In this document: in pieces, positions 43,652 through 52,608 of the stretch | How positions within the stretch are numbered: position 1 is the first letter of the stretch | Layout: the number at the start of each line of letters is the position of its first letter | DNA from: Nocardioides sp. HDW12B | GTDB lineage: Bacteria > Actinomycetota > Actinomycetes > Propionibacteriales > Nocardioidaceae | Length of the DNA: 64,000 nt | NCBI RefSeq assembly: GCF_011299595.1 | Contig: NZ_CP049867.1 | Location: 124,001 to 188,000, forward strand | Reading direction: 5' to 3' | Position numbers and translations under genes: made by a program | The notes under the pieces: model-generated | What the model saw: the letters and a program-made list of their open reading frames with translations, nothing else | What the model was told of the DNA's origin: nothing | Databases searched by the model: none

Positions 43652-44731
43652 GTGACCGACGTCGAGCACCCCGCCCACCACGAGCGCGAGCACCCTGCCA
43701 CCGAGACGCTGGCCGATCGGACCACCTGGACCGAGCCGACGGCGGAGGTCGTGGCCCCGGGCGTCCGCCGGGTCCCGCTGCCGCTGCCGATGGACGGCCT
43801 CCGGGCGGTCAACGTCTACGTCCTGGAGACGGCCGACGGGCTGACCTGCATCGACGGCGGCTGGGCCCTGGAGGTCTCCCGCACGCGCTTCGAGGAGAGC
43901 CTGGCCACCTTCGGCGCCGGAGTCGGCGACATCAGCCGCTTCCTCGTCACCCACGCCCACCGCGACCACTACACGCAGGCGGCCGCGATCCGCTCCGAGC
44001 TCGGTCGCGCGACCGTCGAGCTCGGCATCGGTGACAAGGCGACCCTCGACCTCTTCAACAGCGGCACCCTCGACCACGACCCGACGGTGCCGCGGCTGCG
44101 GCTCGCCGGCGCCGCCGACACCGCCGCCGCCTGGGAGAAGATGTTCGAGGGCAACGACCCCGACCTGTCGGTGTGGCAGCCGCCGGACCGCTGGCTCGAC
44201 GGCGAGCAGGAGATCGTCGTCGGCGACCGCGTCCTCACCGCCGTACCGACGCCCGGCCACACCGCGGGCCACTTCGTCTTCGCCGACCTCGCGGCCAGCC
44301 TGCTCTTCGCCGGCGACCACGTGCTGCCGACCATCACGCCGTCGGTCGGCTTCGAGCTCGTCTACGCCGAGGACCCGCTGCGCGACTTCCTCGGCTCCCT
44401 CGAGCGCGTGCGCCGCCTGCCCGACCTGCGCCTGCTGCCCGCCCACGGCGCCGTCACCGACAGCTCCCACGCCCGGGTCGGCGAGCTGCTCGCCCACCAC
44501 GACGAGCGCCTCGAGCTCTGCCGGCGCGCGGTCGCCGGCGGGGCGGTCACGGCGTACGACGTCGCGCGGCAGCTGGCGTGGACCCGGCGCGAACGTGCCT
44601 TCGCCGACCTCGACGTCTTCAACGGCGCGATGGCCGTCATGGAGACGATGGTCCACCTCGACCTGCTCGCCGGGGACGGGGTCCTCGTCCGCAGCGCGAC
44701 CGACGGCGTCGCGACGTACGCCGTCGCCTGA
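43652..44731 (+). CDS. MBL-fold metallo-hydrolase
   Basis: The 359-residue protein has the metallo-beta-lactamase signature THAHRDHYTQAA, GHTAGHFVFAD, LLFAGDHVLPTITPS and LPAHGAVTDS, providing the zinc ligands. It lacks a signal peptide. The substrate (thioester, lactone, nucleotide or other) is not evident. The GTG at 43652 begins the frame, 151 bp after the divergent PPOX start. Confidence 0.85.
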   Translation: MTDVEHPAHHEREHPATETLADRTTWTEPTAEVVAPGVRRVPLPLPMDGLRAVNVYVLETADGLTCIDGGWALEVSRTRFEESLATFGAGVGDISRFLVTHAHRDHYTQAAAIRSELGRATVELGIGDKATLDLFNSGTLDHDPTVPRLRLAGAADTAAAWEKMFEGNDPDLSVWQPPDRWLDGEQEIVVGDRVLTAVPTPGHTAGHFVFADLAASLLFAGDHVLPTITPSVGFELVYAEDPLRDFLGSLERVRRLPDLRLLPAHGAVTDSSHARVGELLAHHDERLELCRRAVAGGAVTAYDVARQLAWTRRERAFADLDVFNGAMAVMETMVHLDLLAGDGVLVRSATDGVATYAVA

Positions 44732-44795
44732 CGACCGGGGTCACCTGGTGCCACGGGGTGACACCGGTTGACCCCCGATCAGGCACCATGGCCAG

Positions 44796-45479
44796 GTGGA
44801 CGGCGACGTGACAGGTACGACGAGCAGCGGTGCGGCCGAGCTCGACCGCCAGGTCGACCGGCTGGTCGAGGTGGGCCACCCGGCGCTCGCCGGGCTGACC
44901 GAGGACGCCTTCCGGGAGCGACTCGCCCCGCTGCACGCCGTCGTGCCCGACGACCCGGCGGACCCGCCGGACCCGGCGGACCCGGCGGACCCGCCCCCCG
45001 ACCAGGCCATGGGCTTCCTCCTCGTCGTCACCGCCGCCCTCGTCCCGACCGTCGCCGCCGTCGAGACCTGGCGGGTCCGCGGCAAGGCGGGCTGGACCGA
45101 CATGGCCGACGAGCTCGCCGGCTTCCGGCCCGTCCCCGAGGTCGCGGTCGGGCTCCCCGACGCGACGGCGTACCTCCTGCTCGACGTCCGCACCGGCCGC
45201 GACACCCTCGGTGTCCGCCCCAGCGAGGCCCAGCCCGGCATCCTGGCCGCCGGCCGCACCCCGCTGACCATCGACGAGGGGGTCGCCCTGGTCACCCAGC
45301 GGCCCGACGTGTTCACCACGCACCACGCCTTCCAGGCGCTGGGCTCGCGCGCCGACAACGCGCGGGTGCCGTCGTTCTGGGTCAGCAAGGGCGCCCCGCG
45401 CCTGGGCTGGTGCTGGTGGAACAACCCCCACTCGTGGCTCGGTGCGGCCTCCGCGGCGGGTCGTCGGGGCCCCGCGTAG
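44796..45479 (+). CDS. DUF5701-like protein
   Basis: The 227-residue product has a Pro/Asp-rich repeat near residue 50 (DPADPPDPADPADPP), then the conserved DUF5701 region ending RTPLTIDEGVALVTQRPDVF, FWVSKGAPRLGWCWWNNPHSWLGAASAAGR in two stretches. No enzymatic motif is known for this family. The GTG at 44796 fits. It precedes the TPP riboswitch and is not in that operon. Confidence 0.7.
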   Translation: MDGDVTGTTSSGAAELDRQVDRLVEVGHPALAGLTEDAFRERLAPLHAVVPDDPADPPDPADPADPPPDQAMGFLLVVTAALVPTVAAVETWRVRGKAGWTDMADELAGFRPVPEVAVGLPDATAYLLLDVRTGRDTLGVRPSEAQPGILAAGRTPLTIDEGVALVTQRPDVFTTHHAFQALGSRADNARVPSFWVSKGAPRLGWCWWNNPHSWLGAASAAGRRGPA

Positions 45480-45496
45480 TACCGTGGCGGCTGAAC

Positions 45497-45584
45497 GACA
45501 GGGGAGCGCCACCAGGCGCTGAGAGTGCGGAAACGGCCGCAGACCCTCGAACCTGATCCGGTTAGCACCGGCGTGAGGAAGTCG
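45497..45584 (+). ncRNA. TPP riboswitch (thi box)
   Basis: The leader shows the TPP aptamer elements in order: ACAGGGGAGCGCC, GGCGCTGAGAGTG, and ACCCTCGAACCTGATCCGG followed by TTAGCACCGGCGTGAGGAAG. It precedes the thiamine-binding lipoprotein gene by about 50 nt. Binding of thiamine pyrophosphate is expected to lower expression of the transporter operon. Confidence 0.95.
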
Positions 45585-45633
45585 AGCTCTTCTCGCACGA
45601 CCGCGAGACCCTCCCGACCTCTGGGAGACGACC

Positions 45634-46734
45634 ATGAAGCACGCACGACCCCGGTGGAGGGCGGCCGCTGCCGTCACCGCCGCCGCCCTGGCCCTCACCG
45701 CCTGCTCCATCACCGGAGGCAGCGAGCAGGAGACCACCACCGGCACCGCCGCCGACGGCAGCACGGTCGCCGACCGCGACGTCACGCTGCTGGTCCACGA
45801 CTCCTGGTACCTGCCGAGGAAGGTGCTGCGCGCCTTCGAGGAGGAGACCGGCTACCGCGTCGAGGTGCAGACCAACGGCGACGCGGGCTCGCTGACCAAC
45901 AAGCTGGTGCTGACCGCGGACAACCCGCTGGGTGACGCCGTGTTCGGCATCGACAACACCTTCGCCACCCGGGCGGCCGACGAGGGCGTGCTGGCGCCGT
46001 ACACCCCCGCGGACCTGCCCGCCTCCGCCGCCGACTACGCCCTCGACGGCGAGGCCGGCGAGCAGCTCACCCCGGTCGACTGGGGCGACGTGTGCGTCAA
46101 CGTCGACGACGCGTGGTTCGCCGAGCGCGACCAGGCCCCGCCGCGCACGCTCGCCGACCTCGCCGACCCGGCCTACCGCGACCTCTTCGTCACCCCGGCC
46201 GCCTCGACGTCGTCGCCCGGCTTCGCCTTCCTGCTCGCCACGGTCGGGGAGTACGGCGAGGACGGGTGGCAGGACTACTGGACCCGGCTGATGGACAACG
46301 GGGCGCGGGTGGCCAAGGACTGGACCGAGGCCTACACCGTCGACTTCACCGCCGGTGGCGGCGACGGCGACCGGCCGATCGTGCTCAGCTACTCCTCCTC
46401 GCCGCCGTTCACGATCCCGAAGGGGGAGGAGCGGCCCACCACGAGCGCGCTGCTCGAAACATGCTTCCGGCAGGTGGAGTACGCCGGCGTGCTGGCCGGG
46501 GCGGACAACCCCGAGGGGGCGCAGTCCCTGCTCGACTTCCTCGTGGACCGCACCTTCCAGAAGGCGCTGCCCGACAGCATGTACGTCTACCCCGTCGACG
46601 CGGAGACCCCCCTCCCGCCGTTGTGGGAGGAATGGGCCGAGCCGGCCACCGACCCGATCGAGGTCGACCCGGCCGAGGTCACCGCGCAGCGCGACGAGTG
46701 GATCCGGACGTGGAGCGACCTGACGGCGGGATGA
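45634..46734 (+). CDS. thiB: thiamine ABC transporter substrate-binding lipoprotein
   Basis: The 366-residue product has a signal with lipobox (LALTACS, Cys24) and a type 2 periplasmic-binding fold with LLVHDSWYLPRKVLRAFEEETGY, GIDNTFATRAADEGVLAPY and VLSYSSSPPFTIPKGEERP, matching thiamine-binding proteins. It follows a TPP riboswitch, which fits import of thiamine. Its stop overlaps the permease start (ATGA), so the set is one operon. Confidence 0.92.
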   Translation: MKHARPRWRAAAAVTAAALALTACSITGGSEQETTTGTAADGSTVADRDVTLLVHDSWYLPRKVLRAFEEETGYRVEVQTNGDAGSLTNKLVLTADNPLGDAVFGIDNTFATRAADEGVLAPYTPADLPASAADYALDGEAGEQLTPVDWGDVCVNVDDAWFAERDQAPPRTLADLADPAYRDLFVTPAASTSSPGFAFLLATVGEYGEDGWQDYWTRLMDNGARVAKDWTEAYTVDFTAGGGDGDRPIVLSYSSSPPFTIPKGEERPTTSALLETCFRQVEYAGVLAGADNPEGAQSLLDFLVDRTFQKALPDSMYVYPVDAETPLPPLWEEWAEPATDPIEVDPAEVTAQRDEWIRTWSDLTAG

Positions 46735-48407
46735 CGTCTCGACAGGCTCGACCGACGGGTGTCCCCTCGGCGGGCCTCGTCGTCGGCCTGCTGGCGGCCC
46801 TGGTGCCGCTGGCGGTGATCGTCGTCTTCTTCGTGGTCCCGCTGGTCGGCATGGTCCAGCGGGGCTTCGTCGTCGACGGCCGCCTCGACGTCGGTGGCGT
46901 GCTGGCCGACCTGGCCCGTCCGCGGGTGGCCGGCGTGCTGTGGTTCACGCTCTGGAGCTCGGCGGTCGCGACCGCGGTCACGCTGCTGCTGGGCGTGCCG
47001 ACGGCGTACGCCCTGCACCGGCTCGACTTGCCGGGCTCGGCGTTCCTGCGCGGCCTGGTGACGGTGCCGTTCGTGCTGCCGACGGTCGTGGTGGGCGTCG
47101 CCTTCCGGACCCTGCTCTCCTCCGGCGGCCCGCTCGGCGGGCTCGGCGGGGACGGCACTCCGGCGGCGATCGTGGCTGCCCTGGTCTTCTTCAACCTCAG
47201 CGTCGTGGTGCGGATGGTCGGGCCCTGGTGGGCCTCGCTCGACCCCCAGCGCGAGCAGGCCGCGGCCGCGCTCGGCGCCTCGCCCGCGCAGGTGTTCCGG
47301 ACCGTCACGCTGCCGGCGCTGCGGCCGGTGCTGCTCTCCGCGGGGTCGGTCGTCTTCCTCTTCTGCGCCACCGCGTTCGGCGTGGTGCTGACCCTCGGCG
47401 GCACCCGCTACTCGACCGTCGAGACCGAGATCTACCTGCTGACGACGCAGTTCCTCGACCTGCGGGCCGCCGCGGCCCTGTCGGTCCTGCAGGTGCTCGT
47501 GGTCGTCGCGCTGCTGCTGCTCGCGGGGCGGGCGCAGCCGCGCGGGGCCGGGGTCGTCGACCGCGCCGCTCCCGCCCCCGGACGGCGCCCCCGCGGCTGG
47601 GTGGACCTCACCGCACTGGCGACGACGGCCGTCACGGTGGCGCTGGTCGCCCTGCCGCTGCTGGCGGTGGTGGCGCGCTCGCTGCGGGTCGACGACGCGT
47701 GGTCGCTGGCGCGCTACCGCTCGCTGTCGGAGTCCGCCCCCGGGTCGCCGCTGCGCACGTCGGTGCTCGACGCCGCCGCCACCTCGCTGCGCACCGCCAC
47801 CGACGCCACCCTGCTGGCGGTCGGGCTGGGCGTCGTCGTCTCCGTCCTGGTGACGCGCCGGATCGCCCACCCCGGGCTGCGCCGCGCCGTCCGGGCCTTC
47901 GACGGGCTGTTCATGCTGCCGCTGGGGGTCTCGGCGGTCACCGTCGGCTTCGGGCTGCTCGTCGCCCTCGACACCCCGCCGCTCGACTTCCGCGGCAGCC
48001 CCTGGCTGGTGCCGGTGGCGCAGGCCCTGGTGGCGCTGCCGCTCGTGGTCCGTGCGCTCGTGCCCACCCTGCGCGGCGTCGACGAGCGCCAGCGCGAGGC
48101 GGCCGCGACCCTGGGCGCCGGTCCGCTGCGGATCCTGCGCGACGTCGACCTGCCGACGGCCTGGCGGTCGCTGCTGGCGGCGGCCGGCTTCGCCTTCGCG
48201 GTCTCGCTGGGGGAGTTCGGCGCCACCAGCTTCCTCAGCCGCCCCGACTCCCCGACGCTGTCGGTGCTGATCTACCAGCTCATCGGTCGCCCGGGCGCGG
48301 AGAGCTTCGGTACGGCGCTCGCCGCGGCCGTCCTGCTGGGCAGCCTCACGGCCGGCGTGCTGCTGGCCGTCGAGCGGCTCCGCGTCGGCCGGCTGGGGGT
48401 GTACTGA
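46731..48407 (+). CDS. thiP: thiamine ABC transporter permease (two fused halves)
   Basis: The 558-residue protein has about 12 helices and two copies of the inner-membrane permease signature (ALGASPAQVFRTVTLPALRPVLL and TLGAGPLRILRDVDLPTAWRS), the fused arrangement of ThiP. Codons 2-8 consist of the dispersed repeat GTCTCGACAGGCTCGACC (46736-46753), giving the non-conserved MTSRQARPT start. The ATG is coupled to the upstream stop. Confidence 0.92.
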   Translation: MTSRQARPTGVPSAGLVVGLLAALVPLAVIVVFFVVPLVGMVQRGFVVDGRLDVGGVLADLARPRVAGVLWFTLWSSAVATAVTLLLGVPTAYALHRLDLPGSAFLRGLVTVPFVLPTVVVGVAFRTLLSSGGPLGGLGGDGTPAAIVAALVFFNLSVVVRMVGPWWASLDPQREQAAAALGASPAQVFRTVTLPALRPVLLSAGSVVFLFCATAFGVVLTLGGTRYSTVETEIYLLTTQFLDLRAAAALSVLQVLVVVALLLLAGRAQPRGAGVVDRAAPAPGRRPRGWVDLTALATTAVTVALVALPLLAVVARSLRVDDAWSLARYRSLSESAPGSPLRTSVLDAAATSLRTATDATLLAVGLGVVVSVLVTRRIAHPGLRRAVRAFDGLFMLPLGVSAVTVGFGLLVALDTPPLDFRGSPWLVPVAQALVALPLVVRALVPTLRGVDERQREAAATLGAGPLRILRDVDLPTAWRSLLAAAGFAFAVSLGEFGATSFLSRPDSPTLSVLIYQLIGRPGAESFGTALAAAVLLGSLTAGVLLAVERLRVGRLGVY

Positions 48408-48408
48408 G

Positions 48409-49473
48409 GTGAGCGCCCCCGGGCTGGAGGTCCGCGACCTCGACGTCACCCTGGCCGGCACCCCCGTGCTCCGCGACGTGTCCCTCGACCTCCCGGCCGG
48501 GGAGGTGCTGGCGGTGCTCGGCCCGTCGGGCTGCGGCAAGTCGACGCTGCTGCGGGCGGTGGCCGGCCTCGAGCGTCTCGACCGCGGCGCCGTGCGGGTC
48601 GGAGGCCAGGACGTGACCCGGGTGCCGACGTACCGGCGCGGGTTCGCGCTGATGTTCCAGGACGGTCAGCTCTTCGGCCACCTCACCGTGGCCCAGAACG
48701 TCGCCTACCCGCTGCGGCTGCGGCGGGTAGGACGCCGGGAGCGCGCCGCCCGGGCGGCGGAGCTGCTCGAGCTCGTCGGGGTGCCCGGCTTCGGCGACCG
48801 CGACCCCGCCACCCTCTCCGGCGGCGAGCGGCAGCGGGTGGCGCTGGCCCGGGCGCTGGCGGTCGAGCCGCGGCTGCTGCTGCTCGACGAGCCGCTGTCC
48901 GCCCTCGACCGCGACCTCCGCGAGCGGCTGGCCGTCGACCTGCGGCGGATCCTCACCACCGCGGGCACCACGGCACTCCTGGTCACCCACGACCACGACG
49001 AGGCCTTCGCGGTGGCCGACCGGATGGCGCTGCTGCGCGCGGGCCGGCTCGTGCAGGACGGCACCCTCGAGGAGGTCTGGCGCCACCCGGTCGACGCGGA
49101 GGCCGCGCGCTTCCTCGGCTACGCGCGGGTGCTCACCGCCGACCAGGCCCGCCCTCTCCGCGCCGCGTACGCCGACCGGTCCCCCGACGGACGCGCCCTC
49201 GCCCTGCGGCGGTCGGCCCTGCAGGTCGACGCGGCCGGGTCGGTGCCCGCGACGGTGGTGACGAGCCGCTCGACGCCGGAGCAGACCCGGCTCGTCGTAC
49301 GCCTCGAGGACGGGCTCGAGCTCGACGCCGTGGCCCCCGCGGGGCGGGCGTGCGCCGCCGGTGAGCTGGTGCGGCTGACCCTGGATGTGACACGAGTCGC
49401 ACCCCTTCCGACGCACGCCACACCCACAGAGGCGGGACCTGACGTCCCGACGCCCGGCACCTCCGTAGAGTGA
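48409..49473 (+). CDS. thiQ: thiamine ABC transporter ATP-binding protein
   Basis: The 354-residue ATPase has Walker A GPSGCGKST, Q-loop FQDGQLFGHL, signature LSGGERQRVAL, Walker B LLLLDEPLSALD and the switch His in LLVTHDHDEA, followed by a TOBE-like C-terminal extension of about 110 residues that is longer than in E. coli ThiQ. It drives import through ThiP. The GTG at 48409 sits 1 base after the upstream stop. Confidence 0.9.
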   Translation: MSAPGLEVRDLDVTLAGTPVLRDVSLDLPAGEVLAVLGPSGCGKSTLLRAVAGLERLDRGAVRVGGQDVTRVPTYRRGFALMFQDGQLFGHLTVAQNVAYPLRLRRVGRRERAARAAELLELVGVPGFGDRDPATLSGGERQRVALARALAVEPRLLLLDEPLSALDRDLRERLAVDLRRILTTAGTTALLVTHDHDEAFAVADRMALLRAGRLVQDGTLEEVWRHPVDAEAARFLGYARVLTADQARPLRAAYADRSPDGRALALRRSALQVDAAGSVPATVVTSRSTPEQTRLVVRLEDGLELDAVAPAGRACAAGELVRLTLDVTRVAPLPTHATPTEAGPDVPTPGTSVE

Positions 49474-49479
49474 CCTGCT

Positions 49480-50535
49480 ATGAAGCGACCTGCCTACGGA
49501 CTCCTCGTGGGCGTCGCGATCCTCACCGGGCTGGTGGCCGTCGTGGCCTCCTGGTCCCTCGACGAGCGGCTTCGCGACCCCGACGGGTTCCTCGGTCCTG
49601 CCTGGGTGCGGCTGCCGGCGATGGTGGTCGGCGCGTTCCTGGCCGACGTGGTGCCGCGCGCCTTCTGGCGCGCCGGCCGTCAACCCTCGACGGTGATGCG
49701 CCACGCCCGCCAGATCGTCCGTGAGCACTGGACGCGCGAGCGTGTGAGCCTCGTGGTCATCGGGCTGACGAGCTTCTACGTGACCTACGTCAGCTACCGG
49801 AACCTCAAGAACTACCTGCCCCGCATCTACGACACGATGCAGGACCCGCTGCTGCACCAGCTCGACCGCTGGCTGTTCTTCGGCAACGAGCCCGCCGTGG
49901 TGCTGCACGCGATCTTCGGCGAGACCTGGGCCGCGCACTTCTTCGCCTTCATCTACCTGCTCTACCTGCCGATCGCGCCGCTGAGCCTGGTGATCTGGCT
50001 GGTCTGGTCGCGCAACATCTCCTACGGCTACTGGTACGCCACCGCCAACTGCCTGACCTGGACGCTCGGCACGATCAGCTACTACCTGATCCCGACCATG
50101 GGGCCGACGTTCTGGTACCCCTGGCTCTACGAGGGCCTGCAGGTCACCGGTGTCACCGAGCTGCAGGACTCGCTGTGGCGCGGTCGCCAGGACGTCCGCT
50201 TCCCGCTCAACCCCTTCAGCGACTCGATCCAGAGCGTCGCGGGCTTCGCCTCGCTGCACACGGCGCTGACGCTCGTGATCGCGCTCGTCGCGCACTACAC
50301 CGTGCGCCACCGGCTGATCCGCTGGTCGGCCTGGGTGTTCTTCGGGCTCACCGTCATCTCGACGCTCTACTTCGGCTGGCACTACATCGCCGACGACGTG
50401 GGCGGCGTGATCATCGCGGTGCTCGCCGTCTGGCTGGGGGGCATCGCGACGGGACAGAAGTTCGAACGCTGGGGGAGATCGGTGCGCCCCACCACGAGTA
50501 CCTCCGCGGTGCCCGTGGACGAGGACGCGGTATAA
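49480..50535 (+). CDS. PAP2 superfamily membrane phosphatase-like protein
   Basis: The 351-residue protein has six to seven helices and the PAP2 motifs MxGFASLHTALTL-like VAGFASLHTALTLVIAL and LYFGWHYIADDVGGV, characteristic of the inositolphosphotransferase/PAP2-like subgroup. A role in phospholipid or polyprenyl phosphate turnover is the family inference. It follows thiQ by 6 bp but is probably not part of thiamine uptake. Confidence 0.85.
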   Translation: MKRPAYGLLVGVAILTGLVAVVASWSLDERLRDPDGFLGPAWVRLPAMVVGAFLADVVPRAFWRAGRQPSTVMRHARQIVREHWTRERVSLVVIGLTSFYVTYVSYRNLKNYLPRIYDTMQDPLLHQLDRWLFFGNEPAVVLHAIFGETWAAHFFAFIYLLYLPIAPLSLVIWLVWSRNISYGYWYATANCLTWTLGTISYYLIPTMGPTFWYPWLYEGLQVTGVTELQDSLWRGRQDVRFPLNPFSDSIQSVAGFASLHTALTLVIALVAHYTVRHRLIRWSAWVFFGLTVISTLYFGWHYIADDVGGVIIAVLAVWLGGIATGQKFERWGRSVRPTTSTSAVPVDEDAV

Positions 50536-50549
50536 CCCAGGTCCGCGTC

Positions 50550-50561
50550 CCCCGCAAGGGG
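50550..50561 (+). terminator. CCCC-GCAA-GGGG hairpin after the PAP2 gene
   Basis: A 4-bp stem with a GNRA tetraloop follows the PAP2 stop, then GGGGG-AAAAAGGT-CCCCC can form a second small hairpin. Both are weak; no T tract is seen. Confidence 0.35.
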
Positions 50562-50740
50562 CAAAGGGGGAAAAAGGTCCCCCTCAGGCCTGTTTGTCGG
50601 CTGGGTTGGTGAGGTACTCTCGTACTAACGGGGACCCGGGGGGGTCTCCGCGAGGAGGGGTTCACAGAACACGCGACGCGTCGCTCTCGGCTCAACGGCT
50701 CAGGATCAGTATCCCGCCTGCCGTCGCCGCCCTTTCTCCG

Positions 50741-50824
50741 GCTCTGTCTCAGCCTCCCAATGGGACAGATGCCTTGAGGTCCCGCCCGAGCCTCCCAATC
50801 GGGCGGGACCTCTCTTCTTTTTCC
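50741..50824 (+). ncRNA. 6C small RNA with intrinsic terminator
   Basis: Two hairpins each display the same C-rich loop GCCTCCCAA: stem CTGTCTCA/TGGGACAG (50744-50768) and stem AGGTCCCGCCCGA/TCGGGCGGGACCT (50777-50811), followed by CTCTTCTTTTTCC. Two stem-loops with at least six conserved C in the loops define the actinobacterial 6C RNA (B11 in M. tuberculosis), a trans-acting regulator. The second hairpin plus T tract is a proper intrinsic terminator. The 5' end is not certain. Confidence 0.85.
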
Positions 50825-51127
50825 TGAGCCCGCACCGGTCCGGTCCGCTCCTGTCCGCGCCGGCCGCATCTGTCAGCGCCGGCCGGATCTGTTAGCGCCG
50901 GCCCGCGCGCCCACGCGCCGCCGGAGAGGCCGTCCCCGACGGGCTCTGCCCTGGACGTCCCGGGACGTCCAGGGCCCCCGCCACGAACGACGGAGACGAA
51001 TGACACGGTTGTTATTCGTCAAGTCGACACGCCGTGGGGCTTGCGGTTTCTTTGTGATTGTTGGTTCTCTTGGGGCTGTTGAGAACTAGCGTGACGAGAA
51101 ACCACCAGGTCGACCGGAGAGGGATGC
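50825..51127. other. gene-free region with two symmetric sites
   Basis: The gap before the NlpC/P60 gene holds about three CTGTC/GCGCCGGCCGCAT-type short repeats (50840-50905), a perfect 26-bp palindrome (50949-50974, core GGACGTCCCGGGACGTCC) and GACGAAT...ATTCGTC inverted repeats (50995-51020). An AT-rich stretch (51045-51080) probably holds the promoter. I see no further gene. Confidence 0.6.
50995..51020. promoter_or_regulatory. GACGAAT/ATTCGTC inverted repeat
   Basis: Perfect 7-bp arms with a 12-nt spacer lie 107 bp upstream of the NlpC/P60 gene in a locally AT-rich patch. It is a candidate operator for this cell-wall hydrolase. Confidence 0.4.
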
Positions 51128-52573
51128 ATGCCTGCGACGAGGACGAGCTCCGCCCGTGAGCGCACGCTCCGGGACCGGCGTGGTCCCCGCGCGGTCGTCA
51201 CCGGCCTCTGCCTGACCCTCACCGTGGCCCTGGCCGGCTCCCTCGTGACGCTGGGCTCACCCGCCGGCACGGCGTACGGCGCACCGCGGGACCTGCCCCC
51301 GGGTACGCCGAGCCGCGCGGACGTCGAGGCCGCCGAGCGTCGGGCCGGCGACGCCGCCGGCGCCGTGGCGGCGACCGAGGCCGAGCTGGCCGCGGCGGAC
51401 GCCGAGCTCGAGAGCGCCGCCGTCGCAGCCGAGCAGGCGTCCGAGGCGGCCAACGGCGCCCGCTGGCAGCTCGAGCAGGCCACCACAGCCCTCGCCGACG
51501 CCCGTCGCGACGCCCGTCGCGCCGAGGCGGCCGTGGCGGGCCAGCGCGACGACATCGCCGCACTGGCGGTGGCCGGCTACGAGGGCGCCGGGGACCTGTC
51601 CAGCCTGGACGCCGCCTTCGGTGCCCAGGGGCCCGAGGGCGTCATGAGCACCCTGCTGACCTACGAGGGTGCGAGCACCTCGCTCGAGGCGGAGTACCAG
51701 CGCTTCGCCGCCACCAGCGCGCTGGCCACGACCTTCCGCCAGGAGGCCGACGACGAGCAGCAGCGCCGGGCCGACGCCGCCGACCGGGCCGAGGCGGCCC
51801 AGGCCGAGGCGGTCGCGGCGGCCGCGTCCGCGCAGCAGGTCGCAGCGTCGATCGCGGACCGCAAGAGCGCCCTCATCGCCGAGCTGGCCCGCCTCCAGGG
51901 CGTGTCGGTCCGACTCGTGGAGGCACGCCGCGCCGGTATCGAGGAGGCCCGTCGCCAGGCGGCAGCCGCCGCCCAGGAGGCCGCCGCCCGCGCGGCGGCC
52001 CGCGAGGAGCGCGCCGCAGCCCGCGCCGCGATCCGGGACACGTCGGCGCAGGACGGGGACGCGACCGGATCGGGCTCGTCCGAGGCACCCGTCGAGGCTC
52101 CGGCGGACGACGCCGACGGCTCGGCAGCGACGGCGCCCGCTCCCGCGCCTGCCCCCGCTCCCGCGCCTGCCCCCGCGCCTGCTCCGGCCGTCACCCCGCC
52201 GCCGAGCGCCTCGGGAGCCCAGCGTGCGATCGCCTTCGCCCGCGCCCAGGTCGGCGACCCCTACGTCTGGGGCGCGGCCGGCCCGAGCTCGTGGGACTGC
52301 TCCGGGCTGACGATGGCGGCCTGGGCGGCCGCCGGGCGCAGCCTGCCGCACTACTCGGTGGCGCAGTACACCGAGTCCACCCCGATCTCCGCGAGCCAGC
52401 TGCGACCCGGCGACCTCGTCTTCTGGGGCTCCTCGAGCAGCCCGGGCTCGATCCACCACGTCGCGCTCTACGTCGGCGACGGCCTCATCGCCCACGCGCC
52501 GCGCACCGGGCGCGACGTCACGGTGGAGTCGATGTACTACTGGGTCCCGCCGAACTTCTTCGCCCGCGTCTAG
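51128..52573 (+). CDS. NlpC/P60 peptidoglycan hydrolase with coiled-coil domain (RipA-like)
   Basis: The 481-residue product has a signal (VVTGLCLTLTVALAGSLV), a long Ala/Glu/Arg coiled-coil (residues about 55-315), an APAPAPAP linker and a C-terminal NlpC/P60 domain with the catalytic Cys391 (WDCSGLTMAAW) and His in IHHVALYVGD. It likely cleaves peptide cross-links in peptidoglycan during division, like RipA. The ATG at 51128 follows GGAGAGGGA. The ordered upstream sites may regulate it. Confidence 0.92.
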   Translation: MPATRTSSARERTLRDRRGPRAVVTGLCLTLTVALAGSLVTLGSPAGTAYGAPRDLPPGTPSRADVEAAERRAGDAAGAVAATEAELAAADAELESAAVAAEQASEAANGARWQLEQATTALADARRDARRAEAAVAGQRDDIAALAVAGYEGAGDLSSLDAAFGAQGPEGVMSTLLTYEGASTSLEAEYQRFAATSALATTFRQEADDEQQRRADAADRAEAAQAEAVAAAASAQQVAASIADRKSALIAELARLQGVSVRLVEARRAGIEEARRQAAAAAQEAAARAAAREERAAARAAIRDTSAQDGDATGSGSSEAPVEAPADDADGSAATAPAPAPAPAPAPAPAPAPAVTPPPSASGAQRAIAFARAQVGDPYVWGAAGPSSWDCSGLTMAAWAAAGRSLPHYSVAQYTESTPISASQLRPGDLVFWGSSSSPGSIHHVALYVGDGLIAHAPRTGRDVTVESMYYWVPPNFFARV

Positions 52574-52608
52574 CGACTCCCCGACAGGCGCTGCGCGGTG
52601 CTGCCACC

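Noticed and set aside
50536-51127. c-di-AMP (ydaO/yuaA) riboswitch before the NlpC/P60 gene
   Set aside because: Such riboswitches often precede these genes in actinobacteria, but I could not find the conserved core here. The 6C RNA explains the structured part.
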